DNA from: Konateibacter massiliensis
Lineage (GTDB): Bacteria; Bacillota; Clostridia; Lachnospirales; Lachnospiraceae
Direction of reading: 5' to 3'
Assembly: GCF_900184995.1 (NCBI RefSeq)
Contig: NZ_LT860099.1
Coordinates: forward strand, 186,001-250,000
Length of the DNA: 64,000 nt
Positions 1 to 8,041 of this stretch are shown piece after piece (within the stretch, counting starts at the first letter, position 1; each line of letters begins with the position of its first letter). The position numbers and the translations under genes were made by a program. Below the pieces are notes generated by a model. That model ran no database searches. It saw only the letters and a list, made by a program, of their open reading frames with translations, and had not been told where the DNA came from.

Positions 1-36
1 AATGAAAGCTAAGAAAACAAAGAGAGGATGTGAAGG

Positions 37-549
37 ATGAACAAGGAGAAACTTGAAGAGGCAGATTGGCTGTTCCGTAAAATGACCCGTAAATTTATAA
101 AAGAGAGGGATAAGATTTTAGTGGGAGGAATTAATTTACCGGCTCTTTTGATACTTCATAAGATAATACGGGAAGGTCCTCAATCCTTAGGGGATTTGGC
201 AGAGGAGCTGGATTTTACGACAGGAGCAATCACTGCGGTTTGTGACAATCTGGAGAAAAAGGGACTTGCCACAAGAATTAGAGGTGAGGATAGAAGAAGA
301 GTGTTCCTTGCTATTACAAAGGAGGGAAGGGAGCTCTATCTCAGAAATCAAAATATCGGCTATTGTTGCAGCACATTACTTTTTGACGGTATAAACGAGG
401 AACGGCTCGAGCAGCAGATTGAGGGCTATAAGAAGATTATAAAAAATCTGGAGCACTTCTCAGAGGTAATATTGGAGTTGGCAAAGGAAAATGAGAAACA
501 AAAAGATATACCGGAAATACCGAGGGAAAGCAAATATTTAAGCTATTAA
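37..549 (+). CDS. MarR-family transcriptional regulator
   Basis: A 170-residue winged-helix regulator. The wHTH spans roughly residues 30-110: a helix-turn-helix with recognition helix TGAITAVCDNLEKKGL, followed by a basic wing (RGEDRRRVF). MarR proteins are dimeric DNA-binding repressors or activators that often sense small aromatic ligands. The ATG at 37 has a GAAGG-type ribosome binding site just upstream. It precedes the aryl-sulfate sulfotransferase by 31 bp in the same direction, so it probably controls the sulfotransferase-transporter genes; the ligand is unknown. The C-terminal 40 residues are charged and helical. Family call is firm; the regulatory target is inferred from position. 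Confidence 0.85.
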   Translation: MNKEKLEEADWLFRKMTRKFIKERDKILVGGINLPALLILHKIIREGPQSLGDLAEELDFTTGAITAVCDNLEKKGLATRIRGEDRRRVFLAITKEGRELYLRNQNIGYCCSTLLFDGINEERLEQQIEGYKKIIKNLEHFSEVILELAKENEKQKDIPEIPRESKYLSY

Positions 550-580
550 CTATTATATTCAGAAAAGGAGAATGATGACT

Positions 581-2017
581 ATGGGACATCCAACAATTTA
601 TCCGACGGGAGCAACCGTTTATAATCCGGAAAAGGCATGGAGCGGTTATACAATTTATCAAGCAGCGCAGGTAGGAGCATTGCTGATTGGCATGAATGGG
701 CAGGAGGTTCATTTGTGGAAGGATTTAAGAGGCTTTCCAAATAAAATTTTTCCGGGAGGATATGTGCTTGGAAGCACCGCACAAAGAGATCCTGAGTTTG
801 GCTTCCAAGATGAAGCCGATGTGGTTCAGGTAGATTGGGACGGAAATATCGTCTGGAAATTTGACCATTACAAATACATCGCCGATCCGGGCAAAGAACC
901 GAAATGGATGGCGAGAGCACACCATGATTATCAGAGAGAGGGCAATCCGGTGGGATATTATGCACCCGGACTTGAACCACAGACAGATAAGGGAAATACG
1001 TTAATCCTTGTACATAAAGATGTAGAAAAACCTGAAATCTCCCATCATCCGCTCTTAGATGACGCGATAATTGAAGTGGACTGGGAAGGAAATATCATTT
1101 GGGAGTGGGTATGCAGTGACCACTTTGAGGAGCTTGGTTTTGATGAGGCGGCAAAAAATGTACTGTTTCGAGATCCGAACACAAGATTTTTCGGAAACCA
1201 TCATTCAGGAGATTGGATGCATATCAACTCCGCTTCCTACATCGGTCCCAATCGTTTCTATGATGCAGGGGATGAGCGTTTCCACCCGGACAACATCATA
1301 TGGGATGCAAGAGAAAGTAATATAATAGCAATTATTGATAAAAAAAGCGGAAAGCTGGTATGGAAAATCGGACCGGATTATTCCGGTGAAGAGGTAAAGC
1401 ACTTGGGCTGGATTATTGGCCAGCATCATGCTCATATCATACCGAAAGGGCTTCCGGGCGAGGGAAATTTACTGGTGTTTGACAACGGAGGCTGGGGAGG
1501 CTATGGATTGCCGAATCCATCTTCTCCTTACGGACAAAAAAATGCTTTGCGCGACCATTCAAGGGTATTGGAAATTAATCCTGTTACATTAAAAATAGAA
1601 TGGGAATACACCCCGGCAAAAGCAGGTTTTCAGGAGCCGCTTGACTCCTATCGTTTTTACAGTCCGTATATCAGTTCAGCACAGAGACTTCCAAACGGAA
1701 ATACGCTGATTACAGAGGGAGCAGACGGGCGTATATTCGAAGTGACAAGAGAGCATGAGTTGGTGTGGGAGTATATTTCTCCTTACAAGAATCAAATCAA
1801 CGCCAATATGGTTTATCGTGCATACCGTGTTCCTTATGAATGGGTTCCGCAGTTGGAGAAACCGGAGGAAACGCCTATCGAACCGATAGATGTAAATGAC
1901 TTCAGGGTAAAAGGAGCGGCACCGAAGGGTACAAAGTCCGTTGCAGCAGTGGCGGGAACGGCTGAATACCAAGAAGGAGCAGCCTGCGTTGCAAGAGTTG
2001 ATGAACAGCCAAACTAG
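581..2017 (+). CDS. Aryl-sulfate sulfotransferase (ASST family), cytoplasmic form
   Basis: About 478 residues resembling bacterial PAPS-independent arylsulfotransferases, which move sulfate from a phenolic sulfate ester to another phenol through a sulfo-histidine intermediate. Repeated W-containing beta-propeller blades (VDWDGNIVWKF, VDWEGNIIWEW) and conserved histidine motifs HHDYQREGNPVGYY, FGNHHSGDWMH and QHHAHIIPKG are visible. Unlike E. coli-type periplasmic ASST there is no signal peptide, so it should act in the cytosol on imported substrates. Three candidate ATGs lie at 572, 575 and 581; the AAGGAG at 565-570 is best spaced for 581, though 572 or 575 are possible. It sits between a MarR gene and a sulfonate-type ABC transporter. 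The exact donor and acceptor cannot be read from sequence. Confidence 0.8.
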   Translation: MGHPTIYPTGATVYNPEKAWSGYTIYQAAQVGALLIGMNGQEVHLWKDLRGFPNKIFPGGYVLGSTAQRDPEFGFQDEADVVQVDWDGNIVWKFDHYKYIADPGKEPKWMARAHHDYQREGNPVGYYAPGLEPQTDKGNTLILVHKDVEKPEISHHPLLDDAIIEVDWEGNIIWEWVCSDHFEELGFDEAAKNVLFRDPNTRFFGNHHSGDWMHINSASYIGPNRFYDAGDERFHPDNIIWDARESNIIAIIDKKSGKLVWKIGPDYSGEEVKHLGWIIGQHHAHIIPKGLPGEGNLLVFDNGGWGGYGLPNPSSPYGQKNALRDHSRVLEINPVTLKIEWEYTPAKAGFQEPLDSYRFYSPYISSAQRLPNGNTLITEGADGRIFEVTREHELVWEYISPYKNQINANMVYRAYRVPYEWVPQLEKPEETPIEPIDVNDFRVKGAAPKGTKSVAAVAGTAEYQEGAACVARVDEQPN

Positions 2018-2072
2018 AGACTTATAACGAAGAAAACAATAAAATAGTAGAAAGAAAAGAGGATGGAACATT

Positions 2073-3158
2073 ATGAAAAAGAAAATTTTATCAGCAGCGT
2101 TAACCTTGTTAATTGCAGTCGGTGCAGCAGGATGTGCAGGAGCTTCCGGTTCTTCAACAGAAAAAAACACGGAAGCCGCAACGACACAGACCACGCAGCC
2201 GGCAGAGGAGAAGACAACAGGGGAAGATGCTGTGGCAGATACCAAAGAGCCGGTTACTGTGAGGCTTGCCATCGATACGGCAGCGGGAGGATCGTTCCAG
2301 GTAAGAGTAGCAAACAAACAGGGTTACTTTGAAGATTATGGTATAGACGCTCAAATATCCAATTTTGCTTATGGAATTGATACCATCAATGCTCTTTTAG
2401 TAGGACAGTCCGACACGGCTTCGGGAGCGGACTACGCCTTGATTAACTCTCTTGGAAAAGGTGATTTGGTTGTAGTCAGCAGCCTAAGTCAGACAAACGA
2501 TAAATCAGCAGAAAAAACCCTTCTTTTTGTAAAGGGGGATATCAGCACTGCCTCTGATTTAAAGGGAAAGAAATTGGGAGTACAAAAGGGAACCGTTTAT
2601 GAATATATATGGGCGAAATATCTTGAGACAAACGGTATTGCGGAAAGTGAAATTGAGTATGTTCCGTTTTCTACGCCTGATGAGGCAATTGTTTCTCTGC
2701 AAAACGGTGATATGGATGCAGTTTGGATAGGCGGTGCGCTCGCCACAAAATTTGAGCAGTTGGAGGGAGTAAAGGTATTGGGAAATGTCCTTGATTCCGG
2801 AGTGAATATCAGTGCATACCTGCTTCTTGAACGAAGTTTTGTGGAAGAAAATCCGGAAGCGGTGGCAGGTGTTTTAAAAGCGATTTACGATGGCATGAAC
2901 TATATACCGGGTCACGAGGAAGAGACGGCGAAGCTTGCCTTTGAAGAATTAAAGCTTCCGGAAGAAAGTGTACTGGAAGATCTTAAGTATACGAATTATG
3001 CACTTGGATTTTCCCAAGAGGATTTTGACCATTTAGAGGACATTAAGAAATGGTCGGAGGAACATGGAATATTGACAGATCAATATGATTTAAAGGATAA
3101 AATCAATGTTACACCATTGCAGAATTCCTTTCCTGAACTTTTAACTTACGAGCCGTAA
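2073..3158 (+). CDS. ABC transporter substrate-binding lipoprotein, sulfonate/taurine type
   Basis: A 361-residue lipoprotein. The signal peptide ends in a lipobox with Cys21 (VGAAGC), followed by a Thr/Glu-rich linker to about residue 60 and then a periplasmic-binding fold of the SsuA/TauA/ThiY superfamily (NMT1-like: VRLAIDTAAGGSFQVRVANKQGYF, LKGKKLGVQKGT, LQNGDMDAVWIGG). It would capture a small anion outside the membrane and pass it to the permease encoded two genes on. Candidate substrates are organosulfonates or sulfate esters, because the gene is bracketed by a sulfotransferase and an SsuBC-like pair. Nitrate/thiamine-precursor type ligands cannot be excluded from sequence alone. Confidence 0.82.
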   Translation: MKKKILSAALTLLIAVGAAGCAGASGSSTEKNTEAATTQTTQPAEEKTTGEDAVADTKEPVTVRLAIDTAAGGSFQVRVANKQGYFEDYGIDAQISNFAYGIDTINALLVGQSDTASGADYALINSLGKGDLVVVSSLSQTNDKSAEKTLLFVKGDISTASDLKGKKLGVQKGTVYEYIWAKYLETNGIAESEIEYVPFSTPDEAIVSLQNGDMDAVWIGGALATKFEQLEGVKVLGNVLDSGVNISAYLLLERSFVEENPEAVAGVLKAIYDGMNYIPGHEEETAKLAFEELKLPEESVLEDLKYTNYALGFSQEDFDHLEDIKKWSEEHGILTDQYDLKDKINVTPLQNSFPELLTYEP

Positions 3159-3170
3159 AGGAGGATTGCC

Positions 3171-3962
3171 ATGTCAGAAAATTTGGTATCAAATGCAATT
3201 TCTGTAGAGCATGTAAGCAAAAGCTTTGATAATCCGGTCACAGAAAATTCCTCTTATGTTTTAAAGGAGGCAAACTTAACCGTAGGCGCAGGAGAATTTT
3301 TTATTCTCCTCGGGCCGAGCGGCTGCGGAAAGTCCACTTTGTTAAATTTAATAGCAGGTTTTACAACGACCACTTCAGGAGAACTGAGAGTCGGAGAAAA
3401 TGTGATAAAAAAGCATGGCAAAGAGAGGGCAATGGTATTTCAGAATGCAGATGCGGCATTGTTTCCGTGGTTAACCGTAAGAGAAAACATAGAATTCGGA
3501 CTACGCATGAAAAAGGTATCCAAAAAAGAAAGAGAAGCGATATCCAGTCAATATATAGGGCTTGTCGGGCTTACCGGACATGCGGAAAAATTTCCTGATG
3601 AGCTTTCGGGCGGAATGAAGCAAAGAGTTCAGCTTGCGAGAGTACTTGCAAATGATTCAGACATTCTCCTTATGGATGAACCGTTCGGTGCATTAGATGC
3701 AATGACACGCAGAGCGATGCAGAAGGAGCTGGTAAATATTTGGAGAAAGACCTCAAAAACCGTTATTTTTGTCACACATGACATTCAGGAGGCACTGCTG
3801 CTTGGACAGAGAATTGGTGTGATGTCTTTGGGACCTAATTCAAAACTCACAGATATCTATCCGGTGGATTTGCCATATCCAAGAGATATCACGGCACCTA
3901 ACTTTAACAGACTTTATGAAAAAATTGAACATCATTTTGAAGGGGAGGCGTGGTCATTATGA
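3171..3962 (+). CDS. ABC transporter ATP-binding protein, SsuB/TauB type
   Basis: A 263-residue nucleotide-binding subunit. Walker A GPSGCGKST is at residues 48-56, the signature LSGGMKQR is near 145, Walker B ILLMDEPFGALD follows, and the H-loop is THD. It powers import by the adjacent permease. A very good ribosome binding site (AAAGGAGG) precedes the ATG at 3171, only 12 bp after the binding-protein gene. The stop codon overlaps the permease start (ATGA), indicating translational coupling. The family is clear; substrate assignment rests on the neighbours. Confidence 0.88.
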   Translation: MSENLVSNAISVEHVSKSFDNPVTENSSYVLKEANLTVGAGEFFILLGPSGCGKSTLLNLIAGFTTTTSGELRVGENVIKKHGKERAMVFQNADAALFPWLTVRENIEFGLRMKKVSKKEREAISSQYIGLVGLTGHAEKFPDELSGGMKQRVQLARVLANDSDILLMDEPFGALDAMTRRAMQKELVNIWRKTSKTVIFVTHDIQEALLLGQRIGVMSLGPNSKLTDIYPVDLPYPRDITAPNFNRLYEKIEHHFEGEAWSL

Positions 3963-4723
3963 GAATAGTAAAAAAACTAGTGAATTATGGTGTTATCACA
4001 TGGATTGGCATTTTCCTGTTATGGCAGTTTGCGGCATTGATGAACAATCCTGATTTCTTTCCAGGACCGGTGGCTACGCTAAAGGGGGTGGCAGAGCTTT
4101 CCAAGGATGGTTCCCTGTTTTACTATATGGGTGTGAGCCTTTGGAGAGTAATGAGAGGCTGGCTGCTTGGAAGCATCATTGCCATTCCGACAGGGCTTCT
4201 ACTCGGAAGGGTTGTCTCCCTTAGAAAGCTGATTGAGCCGTTCTTACATTTTATCCGCTTTATTCCGCCGCTGGCACTTATCACATTGTTTATGCTTTGG
4301 TTTGGAATTGGGGAAGCCTCAAAAACTGCACTCATTACCTATTCTACGTTGTTTACGGTTATTATCAATACGATGGCAGGAGTTGCGGCGATTAAGGAAG
4401 ACCGACTTCGCTCAGCACGCTGTATGGGAGCAAGTGAAATACAGATAATGCAGCATGTGATTATACCCTCCTCAATCCCTTATATTTTCACCGGAATCAG
4501 GCTTGCTATGGGCTCTTCTTTCATGGCGATTATCGGGGCAGAGATGATTTCTGCAAATGAGGGAATTGGATATATGATTTGGAGTTCCAGACTTTATTTT
4601 AAGACAGATTGGATTTTTGTAGGACTTTTCTGCCTTGGCATCATGGGATTTTTGGCAGACTTTATATTGGTGAGAGTGGGAAAACAGATTTGGTATCGTT
4701 ATGGGATAGGACGCCCGGTATAG
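3959..4723 (+). CDS. ABC transporter permease, SsuC/TauC type
   Basis: A 254-residue inner-membrane permease with about six hydrophobic segments and the EAA loop (RSARCMGASEIQIMQHVIIP) that docks on the ATPase. The ATG at 3959 overlaps the upstream stop by 4 bp and is 10 bp from the GGGGAGG at 3942-3948. A GTG at 3950 is also open, but it sits right against the ribosome binding site and is less likely. It completes the three-gene importer that follows the sulfotransferase. A hairpin terminator at 4744-4777 closes the transcript. Confidence 0.88.
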   Translation: MRIVKKLVNYGVITWIGIFLLWQFAALMNNPDFFPGPVATLKGVAELSKDGSLFYYMGVSLWRVMRGWLLGSIIAIPTGLLLGRVVSLRKLIEPFLHFIRFIPPLALITLFMLWFGIGEASKTALITYSTLFTVIINTMAGVAAIKEDRLRSARCMGASEIQIMQHVIIPSSIPYIFTGIRLAMGSSFMAIIGAEMISANEGIGYMIWSSRLYFKTDWIFVGLFCLGIMGFLADFILVRVGKQIWYRYGIGRPV

Positions 4724-4743
4724 GATAATACTTAGTATTGGCA

Positions 4744-4777
4744 AGCAGTAAATCAAATAAGATTTGCTGCTTTTTTG
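4744..4777 (+). terminator. Rho-independent terminator after sulfonate transporter operon
   Basis: An 11-bp stem (AGCAGTAAATC pairing with GATTTGCTGCT, one G-U pair) with a short A-rich loop is followed by TTTTTT. It lies 20 bp after the permease stop and ends the MarR/sulfotransferase/ABC transcription unit. Confidence 0.85.
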
Positions 4778-4942
4778 TGCGGACTTGTCCGCTTTGTTCT
4801 ATCTTCCGGACGAAATGAATTCAGAGTAGTTTAAAATGGATTATTCTGTTATAATAATAGGTGATGATACAAAAATATAAATTGTGTCAAAATTGTACCG
4901 TTGGTGCGTTTAACACCTTAATCCTATGATACAAAAAATATC

Positions 4943-5087
4943 GTTACGGTTCAGAGCCAATCTCGAAAACACTGCGTGTTTCCCCGATGTGGCGTATCCG
5001 CCAAATAAATTTAATAAAAAGTATGCTTAAGAATGCGAGCATTCTTAAGCATATCTTTATCAAATTTGCTTGGCTCTGAACAGTTAC
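4943..5087. repeat. Long imperfect inverted-repeat element (MITE-like or structured RNA)
   Basis: The gap 4724-5121 holds no gene apart from the terminator and this element. Outer arms GTTACGGTTCAGAGCCAA (4943-4960) and TTGGCTCTGAACAGTTAC (5070-5087) are complementary at 16 of 18 positions. Pairing continues inward (CCAAATAAATTT against AAATTTGCTTGG) to a perfect 15-bp hairpin at 5022-5053. A small GGCG/CGCC hairpin (4991-5002) bulges from one side. No coding potential was seen. It could be a non-autonomous mobile element or an RNA element ahead of the small gene at 5122. Confidence 0.6.
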
Positions 5088-5121
5088 AAATTATCAATTA
5101 AGAGAAAAGAGGAATTTGGTT

Positions 5122-5319
5122 ATGGACAAAAAATTTAAGGAACTGTATCTGGCAGGAGAAATTGAATTTGAGGAAATTGACAAATATGTAAGTCACTGGA
5201 ATAACAGCGATTTGGACATTACACTCGGAACCTATCTGGGACTTGATGATGAAGAGGAAGATGTATGGATTGTGGAAAGTGATGAAGCATTGCAGGAAAT
5301 GCTGGACAGACAAAGATAG
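5122..5319 (+). CDS. Small acidic protein of unknown function
   Basis: A 65-residue acidic protein starting MDKKFKELYLAGEIEFEEID. I do not recognise a characterised family. The ATG at 5122 is 9 bp after AGAGG; a TTG two codons earlier is open but poorly placed. Sequence is dominated by Asp/Glu (DDEEEDVWIVESDEALQEML) with no membrane segment or metal motif. It lies 43 bp before an M18 aminopeptidase and may be co-transcribed with it. The clear ribosome binding site and a compact, non-repetitive protein make it probably real. Confidence 0.65.
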   Translation: MDKKFKELYLAGEIEFEEIDKYVSHWNNSDLDITLGTYLGLDDEEEDVWIVESDEALQEMLDRQR

Positions 5320-5362
5320 TGGCAGACTAAAATAAAGAGATATAAAAAGATTGGAGATTTGT

Positions 5363-6742
5363 ATGAGTAAAAAAACGGCATGGGAAGGCTATAATGAAGC
5401 CCAATTAAAAGAAGTATTTGAATTTAGCGAAGGATATAAGGAATTTATATCAGAGTGTAAAACAGAAAGAGAATGCGTAAAGCGTGTAATTAAGGAAGCA
5501 AAAAAGGCAGGCTATCGCGATTTGAAACAAGTGATTTTAAATGAAGGTGTGTTAGAGGCAGGCGATAAAGTATATGTAAACAATATGGATAAGGCTGTGG
5601 CACTTTTCTTAATCGGAAATGAGCCGATCGAGGCAGGAATGAACATATTGGGAGCACATATTGACTCCCCGCGTCTGGATTTAAAGCAAAATCCGCTCTA
5701 CGAGGACACAGAGCTTGCAATGCTTGACACGCATTATTATGGTGGAATCAAGAAGTATCAATGGGTAACGCTTCCTCTCGCTCTTCACGGCGTGGTTGTG
5801 AAGAAAGACGGAACCAAGGTGGACATTGTAATCGGAGAGGCAGAGACCGATCCGGTAGTCGGTGTATCTGACTTGTTGATTCACTTATCTGGCGAGCAGA
5901 TGGACAAAAAGGCAAGCAAGGTAATTGAGGGTGAGAGCCTGAACCTTCTTGTGGGAAGTATTCCGCTTCAGGGCGAGGAAAAAAATGCAGTAAAAGCAAA
6001 TATTTTAAAGCTTTTAAAGGATAAATATGATATTGAGGAGGAAGACTTTATCTCAGCGGAAATTGAAGCTGTGCCAGCCGGAAGAGCAAGAGATTACGGA
6101 ATGGACAGAAGTATGATTATGGGCTATGGACATGACGACAGAATATGTGCATATTCCTCCTATAAGGCATTGCTTGAGTTAGAGGAAAGTAAAAAGACCT
6201 CCGTGTGCCTTCTTGTAGATAAGGAAGAGATTGGAAGCGTAGGAGCAACGGGAATGCACTCCAAGTTTTTTGAAAATGCAGTGGCAGAAATTATAAACTG
6301 TACAGAAGATTATTCTGAAATTTTACTCAGAAGAGCGTTCCAGAATTCCAAGATGCTTTCTTCCGATGTAAGTGCGGCATTTGACCCGAATTATCCGTCG
6401 GCAATGGAGAAGAACAACTCTGCATATTTTGGAAAAGGTCTTGTTATCAACAAATATACAGGTTCCAGAGGAAAATCGAACTCCAACGATGCAAACGCAG
6501 AATATGTTGCGCAGCTTCGCAATATTTTTGATAGAAATAATGTTGCTTATCAGACAGCAGAGCTTGGTAAGGTAGACCAAGGCGGCGGAGGAACAATCGC
6601 TTATATTCTTGCTAATTACAACATGGAAGTAATCGACAGCGGTGTTGCCCTTCACAATATGCATGCTCCGTGGGAAATCGGAAGCAAGGCAGACCTCTAC
6701 GAGGCGAAAAAGGGCTATGTTGCATTTTTAAAGGAAGCTTAA
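5363..6742 (+). CDS. M18-family aminopeptidase
   Basis: A 459-residue cytoplasmic zinc aminopeptidase that removes N-terminal (typically acidic or neutral) residues from peptides. Zinc-binding and catalytic motifs of the M18 family are visible: GAHIDSPRLDLK near residue 100, VDKEEIGSVGATGM near 285 with the catalytic Glu, and LHNMHAPWEIGSKADL near the C-terminus with the last His ligand. Length matches family members. The ATG at 5363 is preceded by GGAG at 6-bp spacing; an upstream TTG at 5351 overlaps that site. It is followed after 19 bp by the DUF1015 gene, suggesting a shared transcript. Confidence 0.9.
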   Translation: MSKKTAWEGYNEAQLKEVFEFSEGYKEFISECKTERECVKRVIKEAKKAGYRDLKQVILNEGVLEAGDKVYVNNMDKAVALFLIGNEPIEAGMNILGAHIDSPRLDLKQNPLYEDTELAMLDTHYYGGIKKYQWVTLPLALHGVVVKKDGTKVDIVIGEAETDPVVGVSDLLIHLSGEQMDKKASKVIEGESLNLLVGSIPLQGEEKNAVKANILKLLKDKYDIEEEDFISAEIEAVPAGRARDYGMDRSMIMGYGHDDRICAYSSYKALLELEESKKTSVCLLVDKEEIGSVGATGMHSKFFENAVAEIINCTEDYSEILLRRAFQNSKMLSSDVSAAFDPNYPSAMEKNNSAYFGKGLVINKYTGSRGKSNSNDANAEYVAQLRNIFDRNNVAYQTAELGKVDQGGGGTIAYILANYNMEVIDSGVALHNMHAPWEIGSKADLYEAKKGYVAFLKEA

Positions 6743-6761
6743 GGCGAAACAGGAGGATAAA

Positions 6762-7997
6762 ATGGCGACAGTAAAAGCATTCGAGTGTGTGAGACCCAAA
6801 AAAGAGCTGGCAGATAAAATTGCAGCTTTGCCGTATGATGTGTACAACAGAACAGAAGCGCTGGCAGAGGTGGAGAAGGAGCCAATGTCTTTTTTGAAGA
6901 TTGACCGTGCGGAGACACAGTTTGACGAAAGTGTGGATACTTATGATGAAAGAGTTTATCAGAAGGCACACGATATCCTTTGGGAGATGATTGGAGACGG
7001 CTCTTTTGTGAATGATAAGGAGCATGCCTACTATATTTATGAGCTGGTTATGGACGGCAGGTCACAGACAGGTATTGTTGCCTGCGCCTCCATCGATGAT
7101 TACGCAAATAACGTGATTAAGAAGCATGAGAACACAAGAGAAGAAAAGGAAATTGACCGAATTAAGCATGTCGATACTTGTAATGCACAGACCGGTCCTA
7201 TTTTCTTAGCTTATCGCTCTAATCAGACAATCAATGAATTGGTTTCGGCTAAAATGAAGGAGGAAGCACTGTATTCCTTTACGGCAGAAGATAAGGTGAC
7301 GCATCGTGTCTGGAAAGTCGGTGATAAGGATAGTGTGGAACTCATCGCAAACACCTTTGGTGCAATCGGACAGATTTATATTGCGGACGGACATCACAGA
7401 GCGGCATCCGCGGTAAAGGTAGGCTTAAAAAGGCGGCAGGAAAGTCCAAATCATATCGGAAATGAGGAATATAATTTCTTCTTATCCGTTCTTTTTCCGG
7501 ACGATCAATTGATGATACTGCCTTATAACCGTGTTGTGACGGACTTAAACGGGCTTACGAAGGAAGCCTTTCTGGAACAGGCAGCAGAGAATTTTGACAT
7601 AGAAAGCATAGGAGCGAAACCGTTTGCTCCTAGTGAAAAAGGAAGCTTTGGCATGTATCTGAAAGATGCATGGTATAAGCTGACGGCAAAGGAACATATC
7701 TTATCCAAAGATGAGGTGGAAGGATTGGATGTGTCTATTTTACAGAACCATTTATTAACACCTGTTTTAAATATCAAGGACCCAAGAACGGACAAGAGAA
7801 TTGATTTTATCGGAGGAATCAGAGGTTTGGAAGAATTGGAGAGACGTGTTCATTCAGATATGAAAGTCGCATTTTCCATGTATCCGACTAAAATCAGTGA
7901 ACTGTTTGATGTTGCAGACGCAAACAGGCTGATGCCTCCGAAATCTACATGGTTTGAACCAAAGCTGAGAAGTGGACTGTTTATTCATACGCTTTAA
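6762..7997 (+). CDS. DUF1015 family protein
   Basis: A 411-residue protein of the DUF1015 family, which is common in clostridia and has no settled function. A conserved motif YIADGHHRAASA near residue 210 resembles the DGHHR-type motif of ParB/sulfiredoxin-fold kinases, so a nucleotide-dependent activity is conceivable, but this is inference. The N-terminal LPYDVYNRTEAL motif is typical of the family. No signal peptide or membrane segment is seen. AGGAGG lies 7 bp before the ATG. In other clostridia this family is often near serine biosynthesis genes; none is present here. Confidence 0.8.
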   Translation: MATVKAFECVRPKKELADKIAALPYDVYNRTEALAEVEKEPMSFLKIDRAETQFDESVDTYDERVYQKAHDILWEMIGDGSFVNDKEHAYYIYELVMDGRSQTGIVACASIDDYANNVIKKHENTREEKEIDRIKHVDTCNAQTGPIFLAYRSNQTINELVSAKMKEEALYSFTAEDKVTHRVWKVGDKDSVELIANTFGAIGQIYIADGHHRAASAVKVGLKRRQESPNHIGNEEYNFFLSVLFPDDQLMILPYNRVVTDLNGLTKEAFLEQAAENFDIESIGAKPFAPSEKGSFGMYLKDAWYKLTAKEHILSKDEVEGLDVSILQNHLLTPVLNIKDPRTDKRIDFIGGIRGLEELERRVHSDMKVAFSMYPTKISELFDVADANRLMPPKSTWFEPKLRSGLFIHTL

Positions 7998-8041
7998 AAT
8001 CAAGGAAATGTAAATAAAAAAAATTGATGGGAGGATTTGGT

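Noticed and set aside
1676-2317. 213-residue open frame on the - strand
   Set aside because: Antisense to the sulfotransferase and binding-protein genes; composition is that of a shadow frame.
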